Assembly (NCBI RefSeq): GCF_020544405.1
Contig: NZ_CP065410.1
Span: 2,728,001 to 2,792,000, forward strand
Direction: 5' to 3'
Source of the DNA: Pseudomonas sp. IAC-BECa141
GTDB taxonomy: Bacteria > Pseudomonadota > Gammaproteobacteria > Pseudomonadales > Pseudomonadaceae
DNA length: 64,000 bases
The notes under the pieces were generated by a model. It searched no databases. It had not been told where the DNA came from and saw only the letters and a list, made by a program, of their open reading frames with translations. Shown in pieces: positions 50,586-59,324 of this stretch (position 1 is the stretch's first letter; every line of letters begins with the position of its first letter). The position numbers and the translations under genes were made by a program.

Positions 50586-51359
50586 GTGATTTTTATTGTC
50601 TTTATTGCGGATGTTGTAATTGCGGTTCGGTCAAAGGATGAGTCTTTCTCATCAGGGGTTTTTGGGGATTTTTTCGGAGGAGTAACTAATCCGATACTGA
50701 CATTTTTCGCTTTCATGGGACTCTTGATAACAATTACAATTCAAAGGGTGGAGTTAAAGGAGTCTCGTCTCGAGCTAGCTAAATCTGCAAATGCGCTAGA
50801 TCAGCAGGTTGAGAATTTCAAAGTGCAAAATTCGGTCGCGACCTTTTATAAAATGATCGATACTCACATGGCAGCGTTGGCTGCAATAGACTTGGTTGAT
50901 GATAATAATAAGGTAACAAAGGGGCGTGACTGTATAAAGATTTTCTGTAAGAGGCTTCACTCGTCTTTTGTGAAAAGTACTGCTGCGCCTGAAAATCCGT
51001 ACGTTAAAGTGACCGGAACGTTGAATTTAAAACCACGTAGGGATGAGTTTAGGGGGGTTGTTGCCGCATTTGATCATTTTTGGGATAGTGATGGCGAGGA
51101 GCTTCAGCAATACTTGGCAGGTGTCGAAATAACTCTGTCATATGTTGATTCATTTTTGGAAGGTAATAAGCTGTATGTGGATATGTATAAGTCGCTTTTC
51201 TCAGATTCGGAAAAATTGTTAATTTTTTATTATGCGGTGGTTTGCGGTACTGATCATTTAAAAGAATTGTTGGTGAAGTATTCTTTCTGTGTAGGTGTGC
51301 CGCAAAATAGGCTGTTGGACAGAGCCCATGTGCTGGGATTGCCAATACTTTCACTTTGA
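50586..51359 (+). CDS. AbiC-like putative phage abortive infection protein (5' end frameshifted)
   Basis: The 257 residues begin with a membrane helix (IFIVFIADVVIAV), then FGDFFGGVTNPILTFFAFMG and LITITIQRVELKESRLELAK, the hallmark of the putative AbiC family: two TM helices and a coiled coil, then a soluble domain with an FYKMIDTHM-like region. A preceding frame (50458-50583, DSENGFLKKLLSAPYKWF) stops just before and would join to YRIFVAAVGVIF if one base in GATGGGG were restored. The true gene therefore probably began at 50458 with about 299 residues. The GTG at 50586 gives the present frame. AT-rich cargo between I and J; family function (stopping phage growth by cell arrest) is inferred. 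Confidence 0.65.
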   Translation: MIFIVFIADVVIAVRSKDESFSSGVFGDFFGGVTNPILTFFAFMGLLITITIQRVELKESRLELAKSANALDQQVENFKVQNSVATFYKMIDTHMAALAAIDLVDDNNKVTKGRDCIKIFCKRLHSSFVKSTAAPENPYVKVTGTLNLKPRRDEFRGVVAAFDHFWDSDGEELQQYLAGVEITLSYVDSFLEGNKLYVDMYKSLFSDSEKLLIFYYAVVCGTDHLKELLVKYSFCVGVPQNRLLDRAHVLGLPILSL

Positions 51360-51371
51360 CTTTTGTCACTT

Positions 51372-51395
51372 TATTACCCGCTGCGGCGGGTTTTT
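51372..51395 (+). terminator. Terminator ahead of J
   Basis: The short stem CCCGCTGCGGCGGG with a T-run lies 13 bp past the AbiC-like gene and just before TTGCCTGGAGG, the ribosome site of J. A close copy is found at 58737. Confidence 0.6.
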
Positions 51396-51413
51396 TATTG
51401 CCTGGAGGAAAGC

Positions 51414-54113
51414 ATGGGCGCAGCGGAACAGATCGAGATCTACGGCGAGAAGGGCGGCAGCAGCAAGCCGAAATCGCCGGTCGAAGCCAGCGACAGCCTG
51501 CGCTCGACCAACCTGGCAAAGCTGCTGATCGCCGTAGGCGAGGGTGAGTTCGACGCCGTACCGACTGAATACGACATATACCTGGACAACACGCCGATCC
51601 GCGATGCCAGCGGCAACTACAACTTCCCGAACGTGAAATGGGACTGGCGCCCGGGTTCCGTGGATCAGACCTACATTCCGGGCATTCCGTCAGTTGAGAA
51701 CGAGACGTCGCTGAACATCGAGCTGCGCAGTGATGCGCCGTGGGTGCGCTCGATCACCAACACACAGTTGTCGGCCGTGCGCATGCGTCTGGCTTGGCCA
51801 GCGTTGCAGCGGGTTGATGATCAAGGCAACGTCGGCGGGTATCGCATCGAATACGCCATTGACGTGGCCACCGATGGCGGCGCGTATCAGCAGGTGCTGG
51901 TGGATGCTGTCGACGGAAAGACCACGACCCGTTATGAGCGCTCGCGCCGCATTGACTTACCGACCGCCACCACGGGCTGGCAGATCCGCGTGCGCCGCCT
52001 GACGCCGAACCAGAACAGCAACAAGATCGCCGACACCGTGCTGGTGGCCGGTTACACCGAGGTGATCGACGCCAAGTTGCGCTACCCGAATACCGCGCTG
52101 CTCTACATCGAATTCGACGCCGAGCAGTTCACCAACATCCCGGCCGTGACCGTGAAGTGCAAGGCCCGGCGCTGGATGGTGCCGAGCAACTACGACCCGA
52201 TCCTGCGCACCTATACCGGTACGTGGGATGGCTCGATGAAGTCGGCCTGGACCAATAACCCGGCGTGGATCACCTACGGGATCTGCACTGAAGAACGTTT
52301 CGGCCTGGGCAAGCGAATCAAGCCGTTCATGGTCGACAAGTGGGAACTGTACCGGATTGCCCAGTACTGCGATCAGTTGGTGCCGAACGGGCTAGGCGGT
52401 CAGGAACCACGCTTTCTCTGCGACATGAACCTGCAGGGCAAGGCTGATGCCTGGTCGCTGCTGCGCGACATCTCGGCGATTTATCGTGGCATGACGTACT
52501 GGGCGCAGGGCCAGCTGGTGATGCAGGCCGACATGCCGCGCGCGCAGGACTTCGACTACGTGTTCACGCGGGCCAACGTCATCGACGGGAAATTCTCGTA
52601 CGGCAGCGCCTCGGCGAAGACCCGGTACACCAGAGCCCTGGTCAGCTACGACAACCCGGCGAACAACTACGACACCGACGTCATTCCGTTCGCCGACCTG
52701 GACCTGCAACGTCGCTACGGCGACAGGCCAACCGAGCTGAGCGCGATTGGCTGCACCCGCGCCTCCGAGGCCCAGCGCCGTGGCAAGTGGGCGATCCTCA
52801 GCAACAACCAGGACCGCACCGTGTCGTTCAAGACCGGCATGGAAGGTGTGATCCCGTTGCCGGGCCACATCATCCCGGTCGCGGACTCGCTGCTGGCCGG
52901 GCGGGAGGTCGGCGGCCGGATCTCGTCGGCGGCAGGCCGTGTGTTGACGCTCGACCGGGACACTTTGGCCAAGGCTGGTGACCGGCTGATCATCAACCTG
53001 CCGGGCGGCCGCGCCGAAGGCCGTACTGTACAGAGCGTCAATGGGCGCGCCGTGACTGTCACGACCAACTATAGCGAGCCGCCGATCGCGCAACTGCAAT
53101 GGGCGCTCGACGCTGATGATCTGGCAATTCCGCTTTACCGGGTGCTGCGCACCAAGCGCACCACCGAGGGTGACTTCGAGATCAGCGCGCTGCAGTTCAA
53201 CCCGAGCAAGTTCGCGCACATCGACACCGGAGCGCGGCTGGAAGAACGGCCCATCAGCGTGATCCCCATTACCGTCGTGCCGGCGCCGGCGAGCGTGTCT
53301 CTGTCGTCGACTTCGTCGGTGGTGCAGGGCCTGGCCGTTGCCACCATGACCATCAGTTGGCCCGCCGTGGATGGCGCAGTTGGCTATGACGTGGAGTGGC
53401 GCAAGGACAGTGGAAACTGGATCAAGCTGCAGCGCACCGGTATGACCAACGTGGACGTGGTCGGCATTTACGCCGGCGCCTACGTGGCCCGGGTGCGTGC
53501 GGTGAGTGCGTTCGACATCACTTCGATCTGGCGCAACTCGATCCTGACCAACCTCAGCGGTAAGCAGGGACTGCCGCCGGCGCTGAGCTATCTGACGGCC
53601 ACGCCGCTTCTGTTCGGCATCTACCTGAAGTGGGGTTTTCCGCCGGGCGCCGAGGACAGCCAGCGGACGGAGATCTGGTACGGCCCGACGACAGTATTGG
53701 AGGCCGCTACCAAGCTGACTGATCTGGCTTACCCGCAGAGCGATTTTTCCATGCTCGGCCTTCGCGCTGGTGTGACGTTCTACTTCTGGGGGCGAGTCGT
53801 CGACAAGATCGGCAACATCGGTCCGTGGTTTCCGATCGGCACCGGAGTGCAAGGGCAATCGAGCGCCGACGCTGCGGCAATTCTGGAAATGATCGCCGGT
53901 CAGATTACCGAGACGGAACTCGGGGAAGACTTGCTCAAGGAAATCGAGAAGATCCCAGGACTGCAGGCTCAGATCGATGCACTGGACGGCCTGAAGGGGT
54001 ACGACCCGGAGGCCACCTACGTGGAATATGACTTGGTGGTGCAGGGCAAACGGATCTACCAGGCCACCGGCCCGGTGCCCGTCAATACGCCGCCGCCGAA
54101 TCCCGCTTTTTGA
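51414..54113 (+). CDS. Host specificity protein J, N-terminal part (ends at in-frame stop)
   Basis: The 899 residues correspond to the tail-tip hub of lambda J: opening MGAAEQIEIYGEKGG, the baseplate-hub domains with ITYGICTEERFGLGK, fibronectin-III-like repeats (ISWPAVDGAVGYDVEWRKDS), ending at PPPNPAF. The TGA at 54111-54113 stands where relatives have a Trp codon, since the same frame continues at once with LDVGQTVEAANG. So J would be about 1187 residues without the stop. J binds the host receptor and starts DNA injection. CTGGAGG precedes the ATG. Confidence 0.85.
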   Translation: MGAAEQIEIYGEKGGSSKPKSPVEASDSLRSTNLAKLLIAVGEGEFDAVPTEYDIYLDNTPIRDASGNYNFPNVKWDWRPGSVDQTYIPGIPSVENETSLNIELRSDAPWVRSITNTQLSAVRMRLAWPALQRVDDQGNVGGYRIEYAIDVATDGGAYQQVLVDAVDGKTTTRYERSRRIDLPTATTGWQIRVRRLTPNQNSNKIADTVLVAGYTEVIDAKLRYPNTALLYIEFDAEQFTNIPAVTVKCKARRWMVPSNYDPILRTYTGTWDGSMKSAWTNNPAWITYGICTEERFGLGKRIKPFMVDKWELYRIAQYCDQLVPNGLGGQEPRFLCDMNLQGKADAWSLLRDISAIYRGMTYWAQGQLVMQADMPRAQDFDYVFTRANVIDGKFSYGSASAKTRYTRALVSYDNPANNYDTDVIPFADLDLQRRYGDRPTELSAIGCTRASEAQRRGKWAILSNNQDRTVSFKTGMEGVIPLPGHIIPVADSLLAGREVGGRISSAAGRVLTLDRDTLAKAGDRLIINLPGGRAEGRTVQSVNGRAVTVTTNYSEPPIAQLQWALDADDLAIPLYRVLRTKRTTEGDFEISALQFNPSKFAHIDTGARLEERPISVIPITVVPAPASVSLSSTSSVVQGLAVATMTISWPAVDGAVGYDVEWRKDSGNWIKLQRTGMTNVDVVGIYAGAYVARVRAVSAFDITSIWRNSILTNLSGKQGLPPALSYLTATPLLFGIYLKWGFPPGAEDSQRTEIWYGPTTVLEAATKLTDLAYPQSDFSMLGLRAGVTFYFWGRVVDKIGNIGPWFPIGTGVQGQSSADAAAILEMIAGQITETELGEDLLKEIEKIPGLQAQIDALDGLKGYDPEATYVEYDLVVQGKRIYQATGPVPVNTPPPNPAF

Positions 54114-54977
54114 CTCGATGTGGGCCAGACCGTGGAAGCGGCAAATGGCCTGGCTCAACAGGTCGCTACCAATACCGTCGAGATTACCAAACTCGACGGC
54201 GTGGTCACCGCGCAGGCAACGGCCTTTCAGGCGTTGCGCGCGTCCTGGCGCGACGAAGATGGGCAAGGTGATCTGGATGGTGCGATCAAGGAGTGGGGCA
54301 GTGCGGCCGCCATTGCCAACGAAGACCGAGTCAGGTCATCCGAGAATTTGGCCAGCGCACAAAAGCTCACCACCCTTGATTCCAGGGTTGATGAAAACGA
54401 AGCGAATGTCACTGACCTGCGTAAGACAGTCGCCACGGACAAGGAAGCGACAGCCCAGGCGATCACCCAGGTGAACGTGAAAGTTGGCGAGAACACCGCA
54501 GCGATTCAGGAAACCTCGACAGCCTACGCGGACACGAGTGGGAAGCTGTCCACGATGTGGTCGGTGAAGATGCAGGTCGCCCAGAACGGGCAGTACGTGG
54601 CGGCGGGGATCGGACTCGGTATTGAAAACACGGGCGCCGGCTTGCAAAGCCAGTTTCTGGTTGCGGCTGACCGGTTCGCCATCGTCAACACTATCGCCGG
54701 CGGGGCAATCTCGGTTCCGTTTGCGGTGCAGGGTGGCCAGGTGTTCATGAACTCCGCGTTCATTGCCGACGGCACGATCACTAACGCCAAGATCGGCAGC
54801 TATATCAGCTCGACCAACTACATCGCCGGCCAGCAGGGCTGGATTCTCAATAAAGACGGAACGCTTGAGATCAACGGAATCGTGCCCGGCCAGGGCCGGT
54901 TGGTGATCAACTCGCTGAACGTCTCGGTCTACGACGCCAACAACGTGTTGCGCGTCCGGCTCGGTTACTTGGGGTGA
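54114..54977 (+). pseudogene. Host specificity protein J, C-terminal part beyond the stop
   Basis: In the same frame as the preceding gene, this segment encodes the central-spike/DUF1983 part of J. Coiled-coil repeats (QQVATNTVEITKL, NEANVTDLRKTVATD) are followed by the tip domain (GAISVPFAVQGGQVFMNSAF, GTITNAKIGSYI). A GTG at 54120 could start separate translation but has no convincing ribosome site. One base change from TGG to TGA explains the split. Confidence 0.8.
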
Positions 54978-54980
54978 TTA

Positions 54981-55298
54981 ATGGCACATGGAATGCGGAT
55001 CTGGGGCGCCGACGGCGCCCTTCAGGTCGATGAGAACTCATTCACCATTCGGGTGGTGCTGTCGACGCTGGTGACTTTCAGTAACGCGGCGAAGACCAAT
55101 CAGGACTTCTCTGTTCCCGGAGTAGGGCCTGCGAATGGTTGCGCGATTGTAGTGCCAATCGGGCCTTACACCGACCAGCAACAGCAGTTCGAAACCGAGC
55201 TCATCGACAACGTGGCAAGGGTCTACAACCACACGCGGGGGTACGCTAGCACGATCGCGTCAGGGACGATGCGACTGATCGTAATGAGGTTCAACTGA
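54981..55298 (+). CDS. Tail-associated hypothetical protein
   Basis: A 105-residue beta-rich protein (AHGMRIWGADGALQVDENSF, VVPIGPYTDQQQQFETELID). It starts three bases after the end of J and its stop overlaps the next start by one base. It resembles the short proteins that follow J in many Pseudomonas siphophages, probably tail-fibre components. Confidence 0.7.
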   Translation: MAHGMRIWGADGALQVDENSFTIRVVLSTLVTFSNAAKTNQDFSVPGVGPANGCAIVVPIGPYTDQQQQFETELIDNVARVYNHTRGYASTIASGTMRLIVMRFN

Positions 55299-55981
55299 TG
55301 GCGGGATACGGCCTTCAATTCACAAACAACAGCAATGTGGTCACTATCGACTCGGAGTTTGCTCGCTTGATGGTGATCTCCAGCGGAAGATATGCGCCGA
55401 CTGAAGAAGCCGGCATGGGCTCAACAACCTACTTCGAGAGGCCAGTGACTTCCCTGGAGCCGCCGCTGGTGTTTGTACGTCCGGACAACAGCGCTTTGAT
55501 CGCAGGCCTGAGCAATATGCGGTTAATCGGCTCGACCGGTAACTGGACCGGCTTCTACGTCAGGACATACAGCAATGCGACCGCTCAGCCAAATGGCCGC
55601 TACTTTGTTGCAGCTTTTGCAGCTCAAGCTGTAGCGCAGTACGGGATGCGGCTTTGGGACGGGGCCGGGAAGATGATTTTCGACTCGGGAACGCCAAACG
55701 CAACGTTCACGCGAGCTTTCCAGAACTGGACATACGTGAAGTCGGATCAGACCGATCAAGGCTTATACCGCAATTATTATTCGGTGCCTTTCAGTTTCCC
55801 GCAGAACGAATTCATGCTGATCAACAACTTCGGGATGACGATGGTTTCGGGAGGAACAATCCCCAGGCAGCTGTATTGCACCTGGGATTTTTCCACTGGC
55901 ACGCTCTATGCCGTAACTGTTGCAGCAAACAACCCATTCGCCTTTTTCCTGCCTGTGCTCTTTGCGAAGCAGGCTGTCTAA
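55298..55981 (+). CDS. Tail-fibre-type hypothetical protein
   Basis: A protein of 227 residues (GYGLQFTNNSNVVTIDSEFA, GMRLWDGAGKMIFDSGTPN). The RLWDGAGKMIFDSG segment is a recurrent motif of fibre-proximal proteins downstream of J. It is tightly coupled to the gene at 54981 and most likely part of the fibre assembly. Intact. Confidence 0.7.
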   Translation: MAGYGLQFTNNSNVVTIDSEFARLMVISSGRYAPTEEAGMGSTTYFERPVTSLEPPLVFVRPDNSALIAGLSNMRLIGSTGNWTGFYVRTYSNATAQPNGRYFVAAFAAQAVAQYGMRLWDGAGKMIFDSGTPNATFTRAFQNWTYVKSDQTDQGLYRNYYSVPFSFPQNEFMLINNFGMTMVSGGTIPRQLYCTWDFSTGTLYAVTVAANNPFAFFLPVLFAKQAV

Positions 55982-56003
55982 CTTCCCCATATAGGAACAC
56001 GCC

Positions 56004-57170
56004 ATGCCCTGGTACAAAACCGGGACGGTTTCTGTCGTCCAAAATTCCAATGCGGTGATCGGTACGGGAACTGCATTTATTGCCAATGCGCGGGTCGGCG
56101 ATGCATTCCGCGGGCCCGACGGTGGCTGGTACGAAGTGACCAACATTGCCAGTGATACTGCGCTGTCGATCGCTCCGCCATATCTGGGGGGAACCAATGC
56201 TGCCGGCGCCTATGCTCTGGCCCCAATGCAGGGTTACGTCAAGGACTCCGCCGATGCGCTGCGAGCGCTGGTGAATCAGTTCGGCGGCGTCATGGCCGTT
56301 CTGGGACAGACCCCAACTCAGTCGGGGGTTCGCGCATCTCTCAACCTGACGAACACGGATGGTCTCCCGGAAGGGATGACCAATAAATACATGAGCGCCA
56401 CCGGTGTCCGTGCAATTACCCTGACAGGCCTTGATCTCACGACCATCACATCGGTTGTTTCAACTGACTCGATTCTCAGCGCTGTCGGAAAACTTCAGGC
56501 GCAAGTGAATGCCGGTGTTAGTCCGGGTTACATCGACGGCCTGAATCCAATCTGGAATTCTGCGACCTCTATCACCGTCGACTCTGGAACCGCGTACATT
56601 CCGGGATCGACTAAAGCGCTGAGGGTTTCAGCGCCTTTGACGCTTTCCGGCCTCTCGCTAACAGCCAACACCTGGTACTACCTGTACCTGTTCGAAACTA
56701 CTGGAGTCGCGACAATTGAGCTGGTGACAACTGCTCCATCTGCACCTTATTTCGGCACAGCCAGAACAAAGACCGGTGACTCCAGTAGGCGCTTCATTGC
56801 TGCCGTACGGTGCGGTGCGAGCGGCTTGCGGCCATTTCTGTTATCAGGTGGTGCGCTGATCTACACCGAGGACGCATCAACAACCCTGGCCTTGTCGGGC
56901 GGGACAGCTACCTCGGCCACATCTGTAAGCTGCTCATCCTTTATTCCACCGACAACACAAAGATGCATTTTGACGCTCTATGGTCCGCCGAGTGGTGGGA
57001 CGCTGATCGTCGGTTATGCCAACACAATCGAAATACTTTCGTGTCCCGCCGGGACTCGATATCAGGCTGATACTTTGTGTAGCGTCGTTCAGACGGTTAA
57101 CTACAGGCACGTTACTGCCGTTACGGGTGGTAGCTCGATTGGTGTGCGCGGTTACGGACTGGAGCGATAA
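56004..57170 (+). CDS. Tail fibre protein
   Basis: A 388-residue protein. The N-terminal WYKTGTVSVVQNSNAVIGTG and VGDAFRGPDGGWYEVTNIAS are the attachment region of Pseudomonas tail fibres. Repetitive beta/coiled segments follow (GLDLTTITSVVSTDSILSAV), then a variable C-terminal receptor-binding domain. It should decide host surface recognition. Intact and followed by a small assembly-type gene. Confidence 0.8.
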   Translation: MPWYKTGTVSVVQNSNAVIGTGTAFIANARVGDAFRGPDGGWYEVTNIASDTALSIAPPYLGGTNAAGAYALAPMQGYVKDSADALRALVNQFGGVMAVLGQTPTQSGVRASLNLTNTDGLPEGMTNKYMSATGVRAITLTGLDLTTITSVVSTDSILSAVGKLQAQVNAGVSPGYIDGLNPIWNSATSITVDSGTAYIPGSTKALRVSAPLTLSGLSLTANTWYYLYLFETTGVATIELVTTAPSAPYFGTARTKTGDSSRRFIAAVRCGASGLRPFLLSGGALIYTEDASTTLALSGGTATSATSVSCSSFIPPTTQRCILTLYGPPSGGTLIVGYANTIEILSCPAGTRYQADTLCSVVQTVNYRHVTAVTGGSSIGVRGYGLER

Positions 57171-57173
57171 ATT

Positions 57174-57512
57174 ATGCCTTATGCAATTACCAGTACGGGC
57201 TGGAGAAGCATCCAAGAGGACTGGCCTCTCGCTGAGGGAGAACGCTTTTCCGAAGAACTACCACAATGGCTGATCCAGCTGGCCGAGCAGCAGCGAATCG
57301 AATCGGCCGTAAAAACTGTTCTCGACTCCCTGCTCGATGAGGCCAGCAAGATTATTCAGCCGCTTCAGGATGACTATGACGTGGGTGAAATCACAGAAGA
57401 CGGTTTGTCGAATTTGAAGGCTTGGAAAAAGTATCGGAGCGCTTTGAGCAAAACATCAGAGCGTTCGGACTGGCCAAGCACAACAGATTGGCCAGCGCCG
57501 CCACTAACTTAG
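57174..57512 (+). CDS. Tail fibre assembly-like protein
   Basis: A 112-residue protein (PYAITSTGWRSIQEDWPLAE, DDYDVGEITEDGLSNLKAWK, then SDWPSTTDWPAPP). The ending LxxWKxYR with a Pro/Trp-rich tail is the mark of the Caudovirales tail-fibre-assembly chaperones. It starts three bases after the fibre gene. The long N-terminal domain of classic Tfa proteins is short here. Confidence 0.75.
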   Translation: MPYAITSTGWRSIQEDWPLAEGERFSEELPQWLIQLAEQQRIESAVKTVLDSLLDEASKIIQPLQDDYDVGEITEDGLSNLKAWKKYRSALSKTSERSDWPSTTDWPAPPLT

Positions 57513-57530
57513 GCGCTCAATAGTATAACT

Positions 57531-58643
57531 CTATAATTGAGGTGTTGTTGTTTGTTGGGTGGCCAAATTTATCTCTGGCCGTCTATTTGAAAGTTTTCTT
57601 TGAAATGGGAGCTCGATGAATTTGTAAGAGGCTTCAGACATGAATGCGATCAAGGCTGTTGCGATGACTATGCCAATAAAGAAATTAATATTTGAAGGGG
57701 CTGTCAAGCTTAAAGTGTTTAAAATTTCCCTACTAAAAAGTATCATAGGTAGATGGCACAGGTAAATTGAATACGACCGCTCTCCGATCCAAGAGAAGAA
57801 TCCGCCAATGAGGGGTGGAATTGAAGAGCCACCTAGCGTGGAATACAAGCATAACCCGGCTCCAACTGAAATCGCTGGAACAGTAAAAGGTTGCGGTATG
57901 TTAATCGGAGAGAGCAAGCAGATTAATAATCCTGTGAAAAGAAGTGCAATGTTTGCTGAGGGATTTAATGCTTTTGATTTTTCAGTGCCGATTAAGAAAA
58001 TCAACGCTCCGATCACAAAAGCCTGCGGTCTAAACACCCACGGGAACGAAAAGCTTGGGGATGGTAGGAAGGACATGATTATCGATATTGCCGCGAGTAT
58101 GATAATGCCTTTTCTGAATCCGGTAGCCACAAATAACAATGTCGATAATGCGTATAGCTGCCATTCAAGGGACAGGGACCAAGTGACAGCGTTATAATCT
58201 GCGCTACCGCACTCGAGTGCAAATTGCACACAAGACGCCCAGTAGATATTCGATACGCCAAGTATTCCAGTCAACGCACTTTTTGCTACTAGGGACGGAT
58301 TTGTATTAGGATAGCTAGAAGTATAAAAAGAAATTGCAATTGATGTCACTCCCCAAAAAACCACGGCAGGTAATAATCTAGCAACTCTTCGGATCCAAAA
58401 TGACTTAATAGCAGAGGTTTTTGTTTGGGATGTCTGCATATCTCTGAAAAATGTTTTGCAAATAAGAAATCCAGATATCGCAAAAAAGATATCAACCCCC
58501 GGCCAAAACGTTACGTGATCAAATATTTCGTGATACGCTTGAGGTGTTGGTAGTCTTGATCTTATATGCTGAGCAATAACTAGTAGTATTGCAATAGCTC
58601 TCAATATCTGTATGTCAGCATTTTTTTCGCTGGTTGTTTTCAA
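57531..58643 (-). CDS. Acyltransferase family 3 (OafA/YrhL-like) membrane protein
   Basis: The 370-residue protein has about ten membrane helices and the family start ADIQILRAIAILLVIAQHIR, with the conserved histidine of the R/K-A-x(10)-H motif, then FWPGVDIFFAISGFLI. Phage-borne members O-acetylate lipopolysaccharide O-antigen in the inner membrane, changing the serotype and the phage receptor. It is strongly AT-rich, read against the tail genes, and starts with TTG at 58643. It is inserted between fibre and lysis genes. O-antigen as substrate is inferred from the phage context. Confidence 0.87.
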   Translation of the reverse strand: MKTTSEKNADIQILRAIAILLVIAQHIRSRLPTPQAYHEIFDHVTFWPGVDIFFAISGFLICKTFFRDMQTSQTKTSAIKSFWIRRVARLLPAVVFWGVTSIAISFYTSSYPNTNPSLVAKSALTGILGVSNIYWASCVQFALECGSADYNAVTWSLSLEWQLYALSTLLFVATGFRKGIIILAAISIIMSFLPSPSFSFPWVFRPQAFVIGALIFLIGTEKSKALNPSANIALLFTGLLICLLSPINIPQPFTVPAISVGAGLCLYSTLGGSSIPPLIGGFFSWIGERSYSIYLCHLPMILFSREILNTLSLTAPSNINFFIGIVIATALIAFMSEASYKFIELPFQRKLSNRRPEINLATQQTTTPQL

Positions 58644-58736
58644 TTTATTAACTCTTTTTAATATCCAAGAGCAAAATTTAATTAATTAAGGTCTCAGGAT
58701 AGTACCAAAATTTATTGAAATGCATTCTACCCAACG

Positions 58737-58761
58737 CCCGCTGCTCAGCGGGTATTTTTTT
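58737..58761 (+). terminator. Terminator ahead of the endolysin gene
   Basis: The stem CCCGCTG with CAGCGGG and a T-run stands immediately before TGCCTGGAGA, the ribosome site of the endolysin. It resembles the element ahead of J at 51372. Confidence 0.7.
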
Positions 58762-58775
58762 GCCTGGAGAAAAGT

Positions 58776-59324
58776 ATGCCCATTACTCAGCAGCAGTTGC
58801 TGCAGATCCTCCCAAACGCCGGCGCCAAAGCCGGCGTTTTTGCACCCGTCCTCAACACTGCGATGCAGTGCTTCCAGATCGTCGGTGCCAAGCGTGTTGC
58901 CGCGTTCATTGCCCAGACCGGTCATGAATCCGGCCAGTTGCGCTGGGTGCGCGAAATCTGGGGGCCGACGGATGCCCAGCGTGGCTACGAGGGCCGCAAA
59001 GACCTGGGCAACACCGTGGCAGGTGATGGCAGGAAGTTCTGCGGCCGTGGCCTGATCCAGATCACCGGCCGGGCGAACTATGCCGCGTGCGGCGAGGCGC
59101 TGCGCCTGGACCTGATCAATCAGCCGGAGCTGCTGGAGCTGCCGCAGCACGCCACGATGTCGGCTGCATGGTGGTGGGCTACGCATGGGCTGAACACGCT
59201 GGCCGATGCCGGTGACAACGCCAACATCGGCAGCATCATCAACACCGGTCGGCGCGGGCGCAATCCGAATGGCGCCGCTGAGCGCCAAGCTTTCTATGAG
59301 AAGGCTTTGCAGGTGTTGGCGTGA
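58776..59324 (+). CDS. Endolysin, glycoside hydrolase family 19
   Basis: A 182-residue chitinase-like lysozyme. AFIAQTGHESGQLRWVREIW holds the first catalytic glutamate, then RKFCGRGLIQITGRANYAAC and later the AAWWWATHGLNTLAD and INTGRRGRNPNG segments. GH19 phage endolysins hydrolyse the peptidoglycan glycan chain. No signal peptide is seen, so a holin is needed, but no holin gene is obvious here; the small membrane gene at 59861 is a possible candidate. The stop overlaps the Rz start by four bases. Confidence 0.92.
   Translation: MPITQQQLLQILPNAGAKAGVFAPVLNTAMQCFQIVGAKRVAAFIAQTGHESGQLRWVREIWGPTDAQRGYEGRKDLGNTVAGDGRKFCGRGLIQITGRANYAACGEALRLDLINQPELLELPQHATMSAAWWWATHGLNTLADAGDNANIGSIINTGRRGRNPNGAAERQAFYEKALQVLA

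Noticed and set aside
52392..54266. Open frame of 624 codons opposite gene J
   Set aside because: Arg/His/Gln-rich shadow without domains; J coding on the plus strand is unmistakable.
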